NCBI RefSeq assembly: GCF_022557175.1
Contig: NZ_CP092915.1
Span: forward strand, 5,208,001 to 5,272,000
Direction of reading: 5' to 3'
DNA: 64,000 nt
Source of the DNA: Mycolicibacterium sp. YH-1
Lineage (GTDB): Bacteria; Actinomycetota; Actinomycetes; Mycobacteriales; Mycobacteriaceae
The notes beneath the pieces were generated by a model that made no database searches, was not told the origin of the DNA, and saw nothing but the letters and a program-made list of their open reading frames with translations. This document shows positions 16,889 through 26,150 of the stretch, in pieces; the stretch's first letter is position 1, and every line of letters begins with the position of its first letter. The position numbers and the translations under genes were made by a program.

Positions 16889-17695
16889 GTGACTGGTGTG
16901 CCATCGGATCCCCAGGCCGACGCCGACGCGGCGGCAGCCGAGATTCGTCGCCGCACGGGGGCCGACCGGTTCGACGTCGCCGTGGTGCTCGGCTCGGGCT
17001 GGGCGCCCGCGGCCGCCGAGCTGGGCGAGCCCTCGGCCGTCGTCGCCATGGCCGATCTGCCGGGCTTCAGCGCGCCCACCGCGGCCGGTCACGGCGGTCA
17101 GGTGCAGGTTCTCACCGTGGGCGGCAAGCGGGTGCTGGTGCTGTTGGGCCGCAGCCACGCCTACGAGGGTCACGAGTTGCGCCACGTCGTGCATCCCGTG
17201 CGGACCGCCTGCGCGGCAGGGGCCACGACGGTCGTGCTGACCAACGCCGCGGGCGGTCTGCGCGAGGACTTCTCGGTCGGCCAGCCGGTGCTCATCAGCG
17301 ATCACCTCAACCTCACGGCCCGCTCGCCGTTGATCGGCGCGCAGTTCGTCGACCTGGTGGATGCGTACTCACCGAGGCTGCGTGACCTCGCGCGCACGGT
17401 CGACCCGACGCTCACCGAGGGTGTCTATGCCGGGCTGCCCGGCCCGCACTACGAGACGCCCGCCGAGATCCGCATGCTGCGCACACTCGGCGCCGACCTG
17501 GTCGGGATGTCCACGGTGCACGAGACCATCGCGGCGCGCGCGGCAGGCGCGGAGGTCCTGGGGCTCTCGCTGGTGACGAACCTGGCGGCGGGTATGACCG
17601 GCCAGCCGCTCTCGCACGCCGAGGTGCTCGAGGCTGGCCGTCAGTCGGCGACCCGAATGGGTTCCCTGCTGCGCGAGGTGCTCTCCGGCGTGTAG
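16889..17695 (+). CDS. punA: Purine nucleoside phosphorylase
   Basis: A 268-residue trimeric-type purine nucleoside phosphorylase that splits inosine and guanosine with phosphate for purine salvage. Blocks match the mycobacterial enzyme: [10 protein letters not shown] (phosphate loop), [40 protein letters not shown] and [13 protein letters not shown]. The GTG at 16889 gives exactly 268 residues, the same as my recollection of Rv3307 (deoD/punA). Upstream in-frame ATG 16826 would run into amiB1. The 3' end overlaps the convergent AbrB-type permease by 55 bp. Confidence 0.93.
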   Translation: MTGVPSDPQADADAAAAEIRRRTGADRFDVAVVLGSGWAPAAAELGEPSAVVAMADLPGFSAPTAAGHGGQVQVLTVGGKRVLVLLGRSHAYEGHELRHVVHPVRTACAAGATTVVLTNAAGGLREDFSVGQPVLISDHLNLTARSPLIGAQFVDLVDAYSPRLRDLARTVDPTLTEGVYAGLPGPHYETPAEIRMLRTLGADLVGMSTVHETIAARAAGAEVLGLSLVTNLAAGMTGQPLSHAEVLEAGRQSATRMGSLLREVLSGV

Positions 17696-18750
17696 TTCGT
17701 CTTGGCGAAGCGCTTGTTGAGCGAGACGAGGCCACGTGCCAGGAACGGCGCCGCGAAGAGCATCAGCAGCACACGCACCACCTGCGCGGCAATGATGAAC
17801 GTGACATTCGAGCCGGTCTCCACTGCGGTCGCCAGCACGGCGTAGATGCCGCCCGGACTGGTGGCCAGGTATCCGTCGAGCAGGCTTATGCCGGCCATGC
17901 GGGACAACAGCACGCCCAGCCCCGCGCAGGCCACGTTGAGGACCACGATGAGACCGATCGCGGCGGGCAACGCCCGGCCGATGGCCCGCACCGCCTCGCG
18001 GGTGAAGGCGACACCCGCCTGCCAGCCGATCACGGCGTAACCGACCTGCACCAGCACCAGCGGCACCGCCAACCCCAGCGACGCACCCGTGAGTTCCAGG
18101 ACGATGGTGACGGCCATCGGACCGAGTAGCCCGGCGCCGGGCAGTCGGATCAACCGGGCTGCCAGCACGCCGACCAGCACGATGACCGTGAGCATGGCGA
18201 TGCTGAGATACCAAGGCAGGGAATCGGTTTGGCTGGGCGCGGCGGCATGCGGAGCCTTCTCGGCGTGGTAGACCAGGGTGACAACGACGGGCATCGAGGC
18301 GGTGATGAGCGCGACGCGCAGGTACTGCACCACGGCCACCACACGGTCATCGCCGCCGAGTTCGCGGGCGATGGCGACCAGTCCCGACGCCCCGCCCGCC
18401 ACCATCGCGAGCGAGCCGGTGAGTGGCGAGATGTCACGCTGCAGACCGAGGAGCACCCCGGCACCCACGCTGAGGACGAGCGTGGCAACGGCGACGCCCA
18501 GCACGATCGGCCAGTGCGGGCCCAGGGCGTCGATCGCGTCGCGATGGACCATCGTGCCGATGTAGACGCCCAAGACGCCCTGGGCCGCGACGCCCGCCTT
18601 GCGCGGCACGCCGGCAGGCGCCAGCGACAGCAGTGCCAGCGCGATGCCCACCAGTAGCGCCGCGAACAGTGCGGCCGAGGGAACGCCGATCAACTCCAAT
18701 GGCACGGTCACCGCGACCGTGACCACCACCAACAGCAGCCACCTTCCCAT
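17641..18750 (-). CDS. AbrB-family membrane protein
   Basis: A 369-residue polytopic membrane protein of the AbrB/ammonia-monooxygenase-like family, consisting of two homologous halves of about five helices. [18 protein letters not shown] motif lies in the first half (near residue 105), and a similar [19 protein letters not shown] block in the second (near 300) shows the internal duplication. The substrate is unknown. ATG 18750 begins a hydrophobic N-terminus and has a -10-like TACTTT on the minus strand seven bases before it, within an inverted repeat. It is divergent from a MarR gene that probably controls it. Confidence 0.78.
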   Translation of the reverse strand: MGRWLLLVVVTVAVTVPLELIGVPSAALFAALLVGIALALLSLAPAGVPRKAGVAAQGVLGVYIGTMVHRDAIDALGPHWPIVLGVAVATLVLSVGAGVLLGLQRDISPLTGSLAMVAGGASGLVAIARELGGDDRVVAVVQYLRVALITASMPVVVTLVYHAEKAPHAAAPSQTDSLPWYLSIAMLTVIVLVGVLAARLIRLPGAGLLGPMAVTIVLELTGASLGLAVPLVLVQVGYAVIGWQAGVAFTREAVRAIGRALPAAIGLIVVLNVACAGLGVLLSRMAGISLLDGYLATSPGGIYAVLATAVETGSNVTFIIAAQVVRVLLMLFAAPFLARGLVSLNKRFAKTNYTPESTSRSREPIRVAD

Positions 18751-18769
18751 AAGTGCAAAGTATGCACTT
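18751..18769. promoter_or_regulatory. Inverted repeat at the AbrB-type gene start
   Basis: AAGTGCA and TGCACTT form perfect 7-bp arms with a 5-bp spacer, directly adjoining the ATG at 18750. On the minus strand the spacer region contains TACTTT, a plausible -10 for a leaderless transcript. A protein bound here would block transcription of the permease gene. The arms differ from those of the second palindrome at 18806. Confidence 0.5.
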
Positions 18770-18805
18770 GCTAAATCACGATCACAAACTGGTGTTCTTT
18801 GAACG

Positions 18806-18829
18806 ATTACCAAGGTATAACTTGGTAAT
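18806..18829. promoter_or_regulatory. MarR operator overlapping the regulator's own start
   Basis: ATTACCAAG and CTTGGTAAT are perfect 9-bp arms around GTATAA. The TATAAC (18816-18821) in the centre is a good -10 hexamer seven bases before the MarR ATG at 18828. The palindrome therefore covers promoter, transcription start and start codon, which fits tight autorepression of a leaderless gene. Confidence 0.6.
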
Positions 18830-19289
18830 GCGTCCCAGCACCGAGAACGCCACCGAATTGCGGGAGTCGATCATGGCCCTGACCCGGCAACTCCGCAGGC
18901 ACCGCAGCGACAACGGCCTCACCCTCAGCCAGCAGCAGGTCCTCGGCGAGGTCAGCCGGTCCGGGGTGACCACTCCCGCCGAACTCGCCACCCGCCTGCA
19001 CGTGCGTGTCCAGTCCCTCACCGACGCCATCAACACACTCGAGACGCGGGGCCTGGTGGCGCGTCGCACCGATGCCGACGACCGGCGCCGCCAACTCATC
19101 GAGGTGACTCCCGACGGCATGTCCCTGCTGGAGGCCGACCGCGCGGAACGCGACCAGTGGCTCAACACCGCGATGCGCGACACCCTGACCGACCTCGAGT
19201 TCGACCTGCTCATGCTCGTCGCGCCGGTACTGCGCAAGCTGGCCGACGGCGATGAGCGCTCCGACGCCGAGCCCCGCTCGGCACAATGA
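18828..19289 (+). CDS. MarR-family transcriptional regulator
   Basis: A 153-residue winged-helix regulator. The DNA-binding region spans about residues 35-95 with TTPAELATRLHVRVQSLTDA quoted only as ELATRLHVRVQSLTD, and the wing has ADDRRRQLIEVTPDG. No redox cysteines are present. The start at ATG 18828 lies at the end of a perfect 24-bp palindrome. It is divergent from the AbrB-type permease, and its stop overlaps the pmmB start by four bases (ATGA), so it may be co-expressed with pmmB. Confidence 0.82.
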   Translation: MRPSTENATELRESIMALTRQLRRHRSDNGLTLSQQQVLGEVSRSGVTTPAELATRLHVRVQSLTDAINTLETRGLVARRTDADDRRRQLIEVTPDGMSLLEADRAERDQWLNTAMRDTLTDLEFDLLMLVAPVLRKLADGDERSDAEPRSAQ

Positions 19290-20815
19290 GCCCCATGACC
19301 GACCAACCACTGACGTTCGGCACCGCCGGCCTGCGCGGCCCCATGCGCGACGGACCGGGCGGTATGAACGTCGAGACCGTGATGAGGGCGACCTGGGCAC
19401 TGGCCAAGGTGCTCAAGGATGATCCCGGGGGCGGATCGACGGTGGTGGTCGGCCGCGACGCACGACACCACTCCGATGACTTCGCCCTTGCCGCCGCCGA
19501 AGTCCTTGCCGCCGAGGGCTTCTCCGTCACACTGCTCCTTGACGCGGTTCCGACGCCGGTGGTCGCGTTCGCCGTCCGGGACCGCGACGCCGTCGCGGGT
19601 GTGCAGATCACCGCCTCGCACAACCCGGCGACCGACAACGGCTACAAGGTGTTCGCCGCGGGCGGCATGCAGATCATCAGCCCGACCGACCGGGATATCG
19701 AGGCGGCGATGTCGGCCGCGCCAGCCGACATCGCGCGCGCCGAGGTCGACCCCACGGGCGCCGATGTGATCCACGAGTACATCCGCCGAGCGGCCTCGGT
19801 GCGCCGCGGTGACGGCGCCGTGCGGGTGGCCCTGACCCCCATGCACGGCGTCGGCGGCGAGATCGCGCTGCAGGCGCTGCGCCAGGCGGGCATCACCGAC
19901 GTGCACGTCGTCGAGTCCCAGTACGACCCCGACCCCGACTTCCCCACCGTCGCCTTCCCCAACCCCGAGGAACCCGGCGCCACCGACCAGCTCCTCGCGC
20001 TGGCCGCCGAGGTGAACGCCGACGTCGCGATCGCACTGGACCCGGACGCCGACCGGTGCGCCGTCGGCATCCCGACCGCGAACGGGTGGCGCATGCTCTC
20101 CGGCGACGAAACTGGTTGGCTATTGGGCGATTACGTGCTCACCCAGGTCGATCCCGGCGTGACCTCGAGCTGCGTGGTGGCGAGCACCGTGGTGTCATCG
20201 CGGATGCTCGCCGCGATCGCGGCCCACCACGGCGCCGAGCATGTCGAGACGCTCACCGGGTTCAAGTGGCTGGCCCGCGCCGACGCCGGACTGCCCGGCA
20301 AGACGCTGGTCTACGCCTACGAGGAGGCAATCGGACACTGCGTCGACCCCGCCGCGGTACGCGATAAGGACGGCATCAGCGCCGCGGTGCTGGTGTGCGA
20401 TCTGGTCGCCGAGCTACGCCGCGACGACCGCACGGTGCCCGACGCGCTCGACGCACTGTTTCAGCGGCACGGGCTGCACGTGACGGGTGCTGTGTCGGCC
20501 CGCTTCCCCGACGCCTCCGCGGCCGCGACGGCCGTGGCGCGCCTGCGCGACGCTCCCCCGGACCGGCTGGCCGGCTACCCGGTCACCGTCGAGGATCTCT
20601 CGTTGCGGCGCGGACAGTTCCAGACCGATGCGCTGATCCTGTCGGGCGGTGATGCCGACACGGCCGTGCGTGTGGTGGTCCGGCCGTCGGGCACCGAGCC
20701 CAAACTCAAGTCCTACATCGAGGTTGGTCTAACGCGTTGCGACGACCTGGTTTTCGCACGCGCCAAGGCGCAACGTCTCATGTCCGAGCTGATCGGCGCC
20801 GTCGAGAGCTGGTGA
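19286..20815 (+). CDS. pmmB: Phosphomannomutase/phosphoglucomutase
   Basis: A 509-residue alpha-D-phosphohexomutase, orthologue by position of Rv3308. The active-site phosphoserine loop is ITASHNPATDNGYKVF (near residue 110), the magnesium loop is DPDADRCAVG (near 253), the sugar-binding EEAIGH follows near 350 and the phosphate-binding RPSGTEPKLKSY is near 475. It interconverts hexose 1- and 6-phosphates, or possibly pentose phosphates as expected for a nucleoside-salvage neighbour. ATG 19286 overlaps the MarR stop; ATG 19295 is an alternative. Confidence 0.9.
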   Translation: MSPMTDQPLTFGTAGLRGPMRDGPGGMNVETVMRATWALAKVLKDDPGGGSTVVVGRDARHHSDDFALAAAEVLAAEGFSVTLLLDAVPTPVVAFAVRDRDAVAGVQITASHNPATDNGYKVFAAGGMQIISPTDRDIEAAMSAAPADIARAEVDPTGADVIHEYIRRAASVRRGDGAVRVALTPMHGVGGEIALQALRQAGITDVHVVESQYDPDPDFPTVAFPNPEEPGATDQLLALAAEVNADVAIALDPDADRCAVGIPTANGWRMLSGDETGWLLGDYVLTQVDPGVTSSCVVASTVVSSRMLAAIAAHHGAEHVETLTGFKWLARADAGLPGKTLVYAYEEAIGHCVDPAAVRDKDGISAAVLVCDLVAELRRDDRTVPDALDALFQRHGLHVTGAVSARFPDASAAATAVARLRDAPPDRLAGYPVTVEDLSLRRGQFQTDALILSGGDADTAVRVVVRPSGTEPKLKSYIEVGLTRCDDLVFARAKAQRLMSELIGAVESW

Positions 20816-20838
20816 GGGCGGGACCGTCTCTCCGGGTG

Positions 20839-20855
20839 CACTCGCGCCGCGAGTG
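20839..20855. terminator. Possible bidirectional hairpin between pmmB and upp
   Basis: CACTCGCG and CGCGAGTG are perfect 8-bp arms around one base in the 96-bp gap between the convergent genes pmmB and upp. A hairpin with a small GC loop could form in either transcript. There is no U-tract, as is common in mycobacteria, so the terminator role is inferred from position. Confidence 0.4.
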
Positions 20856-20911
20856 GTCAACATGTGATGACGCCCCACAACCGGCATGCTTCTCTCCTGA
20901 CCGGTCCGCCT

Positions 20912-21535
20912 TTAGCGCGGGCCGAACTGCCGATCACCCGCGTCGCCGAGGCCCGGCACGATGTAGGCGGCCTCGTTGAGACCGTCGTCGATGGCCGCGG
21001 TGATCAGTCGCAGCCCCGGCACCACCCGTTCTATCGCCGCAATGCCCGCCGGTGCGCACACCACGCACACCGCGGTGACGTCGACGGCATTGCGAGCGAG
21101 CAGCAGCCGCAGTGTGTGGGCCATCGATCCCCCGGTGGCCAGCATCGGGTCGAGGACCATTACCGGCTGTGTCGACAGGTCCTCGGGCAGCGACTCCAGA
21201 TACGGCGTCGGCTGATGCGTTGTCTCGTCGCGGGCGATACCGACGAACCCGACCCGGGCCTCCGGGATCAGCGCGTGCGCCTGGTCGACCATGCCGAGGC
21301 CAGCGCGCAGCACCGGCACCAGAAGCGGCGGTGTGGCCAGCCGCGATCCGGTGGTGTCAGTGACCGGAGTGCGAACGGGGATCGACTCGACGGCGGCCTC
21401 ACGGGTGGCCTCGTAGACCAACATCATGGTCAGGTCGCGTAGCGTCGACCGGAAGCCCGCGTTGTCGGTGCGCTCGTCGCGCAGCGTGGTGAGCCGCGCC
21501 GCGGCGAGGGGATGGTCGATGACCCGGACGTCCAT
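20912..21535 (-). CDS. upp: Uracil phosphoribosyltransferase
   Basis: A 207-residue type I phosphoribosyltransferase that makes UMP from uracil and PRPP. The PRPP loop is [13 protein letters not shown] near residue 130, and the C-terminal uracil-binding region [11 protein letters not shown] is intact. The length equals that of mycobacterial Upp (Rv3309c). The open frame extends far upstream but the family start is ATG 21535. With punA, pmmB, add, deoA and cdd it forms a dispersed nucleoside salvage set in this window. Confidence 0.93.
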   Translation of the reverse strand: MDVRVIDHPLAAARLTTLRDERTDNAGFRSTLRDLTMMLVYEATREAAVESIPVRTPVTDTTGSRLATPPLLVPVLRAGLGMVDQAHALIPEARVGFVGIARDETTHQPTPYLESLPEDLSTQPVMVLDPMLATGGSMAHTLRLLLARNAVDVTAVCVVCAPAGIAAIERVVPGLRLITAAIDDGLNEAAYIVPGLGDAGDRQFGPR

Positions 21536-21585
21536 GCGCAGGAACCCTAATGGAACCGTCTGGCCTCCGACGTCGTCATAACGAC

Positions 21586-21882
21586 GTGCACGCCGACACT
21601 TCCGCGCTTCGCCTCCTCGCCGCAGCCCAGTCCCGCCACGCCGCCGATCTCGCCGACACCGCTTCCCGGCTGGTCGCAGCCAATCCGTCGACCGATGCGT
21701 TCGGCCCGGTCGGTGCCCGCTTCCTCGCCGCAATGAGCGACGAGTTGGCGCGGAGCGCGCGTGCGGTGGCTGAGCTGAGCGAGCGGCTGGCGACCGCCGG
21801 CGGGTCGACCACCGCCGCCGCGTCGTCATTCGACGACACCGACCGGCGTGTGGGGCATGCCGTCGGGTCCGTCGGGGTCTGA
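21586..21882 (+). CDS. EspC-like (DUF2580) small protein, possible type VII secretion substrate
   Basis: A 98-residue helical protein. The pattern [21 protein letters not shown] at the start, quoted here as [11 protein letters not shown], resembles EspC/DUF2580 type VII secretion proteins, with two helices separated near residue 42 and a Ser/Thr-rich tail. GTG 21586 gives the family-like N-terminus; ATG 21550 would add 12 residues. It ends two bases before the start of a WXG-NlpC/P60 gene, so the two are co-transcribed and possibly secreted as partners. In M. tuberculosis this locus between upp and Rv3311 holds sapM instead. Confidence 0.6.
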   Translation: MHADTSALRLLAAAQSRHAADLADTASRLVAANPSTDAFGPVGARFLAAMSDELARSARAVAELSERLATAGGSTTAAASSFDDTDRRVGHAVGSVGV

Positions 21883-21884
21883 CG

Positions 21885-22982
21885 GTGCCGAGCACGCTGG
21901 CGACGGCGTTGTCGGCACCCCTGCGCGAGGTGCGGGCGCTGTTGGGGACGGGCGATGCGTCGTCCGAGACGGTGGCGGCGCTGGCCGATGCGCGCGATGC
22001 CCTGGGCGGCGTCTCGGTCGCCGCGGGGCGGTCATGGGATGCGACGAGCCCGGGATGGACCGGAGCAGCTGCCGACGCGGCACGTGAGTTCGTCGAGGCG
22101 ACCATCGCGGAGATCGACGCCCTGTCACTGCGCACCGAACATCTCGGCACCACCGCCGCACGCGCGGCCGAGGCGGTGGCCCGCGCACGCGTCCGGCTCG
22201 ATGCGATCATCGAGGAGTTCGAGGCCCGCGTCGACGCGTTGGAGACCACGCTGGACTCCCCCGGTGCCGCCGAGGAACTCGCCGACGAGGCGCGGCGGGC
22301 GCTCGACGAGGCGAACGCGGTCGTCGATGAGCTGACCGCCGAACTGGACTCGCACGCCACCGAGGTCGCCGCACCGGCGGGCCCCACCGCGATGTCGCCG
22401 CCGATCCCGGGAGCGCGCGGGTGGGGCCTGGGTTCGGGCGCGGGCGTCGGCTCGGGCGCGGGTGTCGGCTCGGGCACAGGCTTGGGGGCAAGCGCCGCAC
22501 CGTTCGGCGAGTCACCGGATCTGGGGACAGCTATCGGCCGCGGCGTCCCCGAGCCGGCGATCCCATCGGACCCCGGCGTGTTCGGCAGCGGTACGGAGGT
22601 CCAGCTGCCCGGCGGGCAGAAGGCAACCGCGCCCAACGCCGTTGCGGCGAGTGCGGTTCGGCACGCGCTGACTCAGCTGGGCGTGCCCTACGACTGGGGC
22701 GGCACCACGCCCGGCGTCGGATTGGACTGCAGCGCGCTGACCCAGTGGGCCTACCGAGAGGCCGGACTGGAGATTCCCCGGCTCGCCCAGGAGCAGGACA
22801 TCGGAGCGGCGGTCGACCGCGGATCGCTGCGTCCGGGAGACCTCGCCGTCTGGGACGGGCACGTCGCGATGATCGTGGGTGGCGGCCTCATGGTCGAGGC
22901 GGGTGACCCCGTGCAGCTCTCGTCGATCCGCACCACCAATGCGGGACAGGGCTTTCAGGGGTTCTGGCGTCCTACGGCTTGA
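21885..22982 (+). CDS. WXG100-like/NlpC-P60 fusion, putative ESX-secreted peptidoglycan hydrolase
   Basis: A 365-residue two-domain protein. Residues 1-165 are long helices with a WTG turn at 58-60 and a coiled-coil-like Glu/Ala stretch, as in ESX-type substrates; there is no Sec signal peptide. Residues 170-205 are a Gly/Ser/Ala-rich linker. Residues 245-365 are an NlpC/P60 (C40) cysteine peptidase with Cys282 in LDCSALTQW and His326 in DGHVAMI, and a third polar residue probably in VEAGDP. Such enzymes cut D-Glu-DAP bonds in cell-wall stem peptides. GTG start 21885. The 3' end overlaps the convergent cyclase gene by 28 bp. Confidence 0.75.
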   Translation: MPSTLATALSAPLREVRALLGTGDASSETVAALADARDALGGVSVAAGRSWDATSPGWTGAAADAAREFVEATIAEIDALSLRTEHLGTTAARAAEAVARARVRLDAIIEEFEARVDALETTLDSPGAAEELADEARRALDEANAVVDELTAELDSHATEVAAPAGPTAMSPPIPGARGWGLGSGAGVGSGAGVGSGTGLGASAAPFGESPDLGTAIGRGVPEPAIPSDPGVFGSGTEVQLPGGQKATAPNAVAASAVRHALTQLGVPYDWGGTTPGVGLDCSALTQWAYREAGLEIPRLAQEQDIGAAVDRGSLRPGDLAVWDGHVAMIVGGGLMVEAGDPVQLSSIRTTNAGQGFQGFWRPTA

Positions 22983-25900
22983 ATGGAGTCAGGCATCGAC
23001 TCGGCCCATTGCATGTGTCCCTCGAGGCCTATCGAGGTGGCGGCCTCGCGGTGGTGCTGCCGATGCTGGCGATAGTCGGCCTCATCGCCGAGCCGATACG
23101 CCAGGAGTGCCCGGAGCCGCAGGACTATGACACCGACCGTCGTGAGGCTGCCAACGCCGATCGCGGCCGCGACTCGCTCGATCGCGGCGGCCGCCTCGAC
23201 GAGATCGCTGTCATCCCCGTGCTGAATGAGCGCTTCCACGAGTACTTGGCTGGTCAAGACAAAGGTGCCGGGCTGCCCCGTACGAAGCGAATCCTCAATT
23301 GCGGCCCGTAGCAGGACCACAGCACCGTCAAGATCGCCCTCGTCGGCCCTCGCCCGCGCGAAGTACAAGTTGATGAGCGGAGCCAGAAAAGTCATGTCGC
23401 CGGACGATTCACGGACTTGCGCAAGCACCTCGAGTCCGCGTTGGCGGTCTGCCTGCGACTCTCGATACATCAGCGCAAGGCCCAGCGCCATCTGGGCGTT
23501 GAGCAGCGCCGAATCATCGGCCCAACCGCGGGCGTTCTGCAGCGCCTCGTCGATGACTCCAAGCGCGTGGTCGTCCGCCAACAGCACCCCGAACGGGATC
23601 GCCAAGCCATACGTTGCATAGACCACATAGGTGTGTGACACCGGATCGACCTGGCGGGCCATCTCCACCGCCTCATCAAAGTCCTCACGCCACCCGGGTA
23701 GCCCCGCAACCCATCTCGCGACACTGCGCGTTGCGAGCGCCCACGCCAACGGTGCGCCGATGATGAGATCGCCCCTAGTCGGATCTCCACCTGCCAGGTC
23801 GATGACGTCCTGAGACCATCGCAGCATGTCGGCCACGCCGCCGGACGCGTGTTTACCGATGATCGCCGCAAACGACAGCCCGATCTTCAGGGTGGTGTCG
23901 CCAACCGCGTCGAGCAGCGCCATTTGTTCGGATGCCAACTGCGACGCCTCGCGCACCCGGCCGTAGGCGATATGCCCCATGATGCCGCCGGCCATGGCAA
24001 TGGCGAGCGAAGCCTTGTCACCGCTCACCGCGCACAGTTGTCGAAGCTCTTCGAACTCCTGCTCAGAACTGCGCGCACGAACCCGCCAGGCACTTGCGCA
24101 CAGCATGCCTCGGGGTGCGACACGCATCGCGGCACGGTCCGCGACGTCGACGGCCAGCGCATCGGCAATCTGACGCGCGTTCTCCCAACTCAGCCTCGCC
24201 GCGGCGATATCCCGCTTGGCCAACCACCCTCCGGCGCGCATATGCCATTGGTACGCATCACGGAAGTCACCGGCAGCACCCAAATGGTCGGCTATCAGTG
24301 CCGCATTCGCGTCGAGGTCCTCTGGGCCACGATCACGAATCGCCCGGGCCAGCCGCCGATGTAGCTCAGCGCGGTCCGTCTTCAGTTGCGCGTCATAGGC
24401 AACCGTGCGAATCAACGAATGATGGAACGCATACACCGCGCGCGGTATGAACCTCACCTGGTCGATCAGCTCTGCCCTGACCAGCTCGTCGAGCATCGGA
24501 TCGACGACGAGCATCTTCAACAGTTCGGTGTCAAAGCTCGTCCCGATCACCGCTGCTGCAGTCAAGGTCCGTTTGGCTCGCGGGTCGAGGCGATCGATAC
24601 GTGCGGCCAGGGCGGCTTGCAGCGTTGCGGGAACACTCGGCACGGCAACGTCGGTTCGACAGACGTAGGACCCTGGTTGCCCTTCCAAGGCGCCGCGCTC
24701 ACTGAGGTCTCGCACGATCTCGTGCGCGAAATACGGATTCCCGCAGGCGCGTTCCGCTATTGACCCCGGCAACTCGGCAATCGAGGGGTCATCTCCCAAC
24801 AACCGAGCGATCAACCCCTCCGATTCCGAACGAGAAAGGGGTACGAGCCCAATGGTCTGTACGCCGTGCACCCTCGCGAAGGCTCCCTCGTAATCGGTGC
24901 GGTAGGTGGCCAAGACCATCGTCGAGGTCTGCGGGATGACCGTGAGGACGTCGGCGAGCATTGCCTCGCTGGCGACATCGATCCAATGCACGTCCTCTAC
25001 GACGAACACCCTCGGCGCCACCTTGGTCAACAACGCCGCGCTGATCAGCGCTGTCAACCGGCGCCGCCGGGCATCCGGGTCGATTCTCGGAAGGTTCACC
25101 GCGGGATCAGCGACGCCCAGAAGATCATCAAGTAGCACCAGATCGTGCGGATCAGCGTCGCGGAACTGGGAGCGTACACGCGAACGGGCCTCCTCATCTT
25201 CGAGGCCGCGGATCCCGAGGGATGCGCGCAGCAAGCGCGTCACCACATTGAAAGATATTTCAGTGGAATGTGATTCGCAGAAGGTCGACACGACCTCGAT
25301 ACCGCGCGCCTTCGCGAGCGAGACGACTTCATCGACGAGCCGTGTTTTGCCGATACCTGCTGGACCTTCCACGCATACCACGCATCCACGCCCACTCACC
25401 GACCGTTCCAGCAGGCCGACAACGGTTCTCAGCTCTAGATCACGCCCGACCAGCATGGTGCGCGATGCGTCTTTCCGTTCGGGCGGGGTGATACCCAGAA
25501 GGCGACGCGTCACCGTGGGGGCCTCCCGGCCCTTCAGCTGGGCCATCTCCGGTTCACCGAACACGGCCGCACCCTCGACCAGTCGCGCAGTGGACTCGCT
25601 CAGCATCACACCGCCGGGAGGAGCAATCGACTCCATCCGCTGCGCCAACCCAACCTGCTCGCCCATCGCGGTGTAACCGAAAGCGCTGGAGCCGATCTCG
25701 CCGGCTATCACCTGACCCGAGTTCAAACCCACACGCAGCCGCAGATCCACGCCATCGCGGCCCTGCACCGTGGTCGCCTGCTTGCGCACCTCCTCCTGGA
25801 TGGCAAGCGCGGCTAGGCAGGCGCGTTCCGCGTGGTCCTCCAACGCAATCGGTGCGCCGAAGACGGCCATGATGCCGTCGCCGGTGAAATGAGCGACCGT

Positions 25901-26140
25901 CCCCCCATAGCGGTGCACCTTCACCGCCGCTCGGTCGGCGAGTTCGGCCATGATCTCCCGTAGACGCTCAGCCCCGACGGCCGCGGCAATGTCCATTGAG
26001 TGCACTACATCGGCGAAGAGAACGGTGACCTGCTTGTACTCAGCGGACTGGGGGTCTTGGACCACAGGTGTACCGCACTCACCGCAGAACTTGGCCTTAG
26101 CGCCCAACTCGGTCCCGCATGACCCGCAGGGAACGCTCAT
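22955..26140 (-). CDS. Zinc ribbon-class III cyclase-AAA ATPase-helical repeat protein
   Basis: A 1,061-residue multidomain signalling protein. A CxxC-x10-CxxC zinc ribbon occupies residues 5-22. A class III nucleotidyl cyclase homology domain follows at about 35-215, with metal aspartates at 44 (LFADVVHS) and 88 (FTGDGIMAVFG). An AAA/STAND-type ATPase begins near 240 with Walker A GPAGIGKT and Walker B VVEDVHWID. The rest is a helical, TPR-like repeat region without a C-terminal HTH. By eye, the adenine-selecting lysine position is His84 and the transition-state Asn position is Gly164 (GEQVGLAQR, Arg168 kept), so cyclase activity may be weak or altered. It is 10 bp downstream of a Usp gene on the same strand. 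Confidence 0.85.
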   Translation of the reverse strand: MSVPCGSCGTELGAKAKFCGECGTPVVQDPQSAEYKQVTVLFADVVHSMDIAAAVGAERLREIMAELADRAAVKVHRYGGTVAHFTGDGIMAVFGAPIALEDHAERACLAALAIQEEVRKQATTVQGRDGVDLRLRVGLNSGQVIAGEIGSSAFGYTAMGEQVGLAQRMESIAPPGGVMLSESTARLVEGAAVFGEPEMAQLKGREAPTVTRRLLGITPPERKDASRTMLVGRDLELRTVVGLLERSVSGRGCVVCVEGPAGIGKTRLVDEVVSLAKARGIEVVSTFCESHSTEISFNVVTRLLRASLGIRGLEDEEARSRVRSQFRDADPHDLVLLDDLLGVADPAVNLPRIDPDARRRRLTALISAALLTKVAPRVFVVEDVHWIDVASEAMLADVLTVIPQTSTMVLATYRTDYEGAFARVHGVQTIGLVPLSRSESEGLIARLLGDDPSIAELPGSIAERACGNPYFAHEIVRDLSERGALEGQPGSYVCRTDVAVPSVPATLQAALAARIDRLDPRAKRTLTAAAVIGTSFDTELLKMLVVDPMLDELVRAELIDQVRFIPRAVYAFHHSLIRTVAYDAQLKTDRAELHRRLARAIRDRGPEDLDANAALIADHLGAAGDFRDAYQWHMRAGGWLAKRDIAAARLSWENARQIADALAVDVADRAAMRVAPRGMLCASAWRVRARSSEQEFEELRQLCAVSGDKASLAIAMAGGIMGHIAYGRVREASQLASEQMALLDAVGDTTLKIGLSFAAIIGKHASGGVADMLRWSQDVIDLAGGDPTRGDLIIGAPLAWALATRSVARWVAGLPGWREDFDEAVEMARQVDPVSHTYVVYATYGLAIPFGVLLADDHALGVIDEALQNARGWADDSALLNAQMALGLALMYRESQADRQRGLEVLAQVRESSGDMTFLAPLINLYFARARADEGDLDGAVVLLRAAIEDSLRTGQPGTFVLTSQVLVEALIQHGDDSDLVEAAAAIERVAAAIGVGSLTTVGVIVLRLRALLAYRLGDEADYRQHRQHHREAATSIGLEGHMQWAESMPDSIQAVGRQNP

Positions 26141-26150
26141 GACCGTTTGG

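Noticed and set aside
21536..22636. N-terminal extension of upp through two opposite-strand genes
   Set aside because: The standard 207-residue Upp starts at 21535. The extension is Ser/Pro/Arg-rich and lies opposite the EspC-like and NlpC genes.
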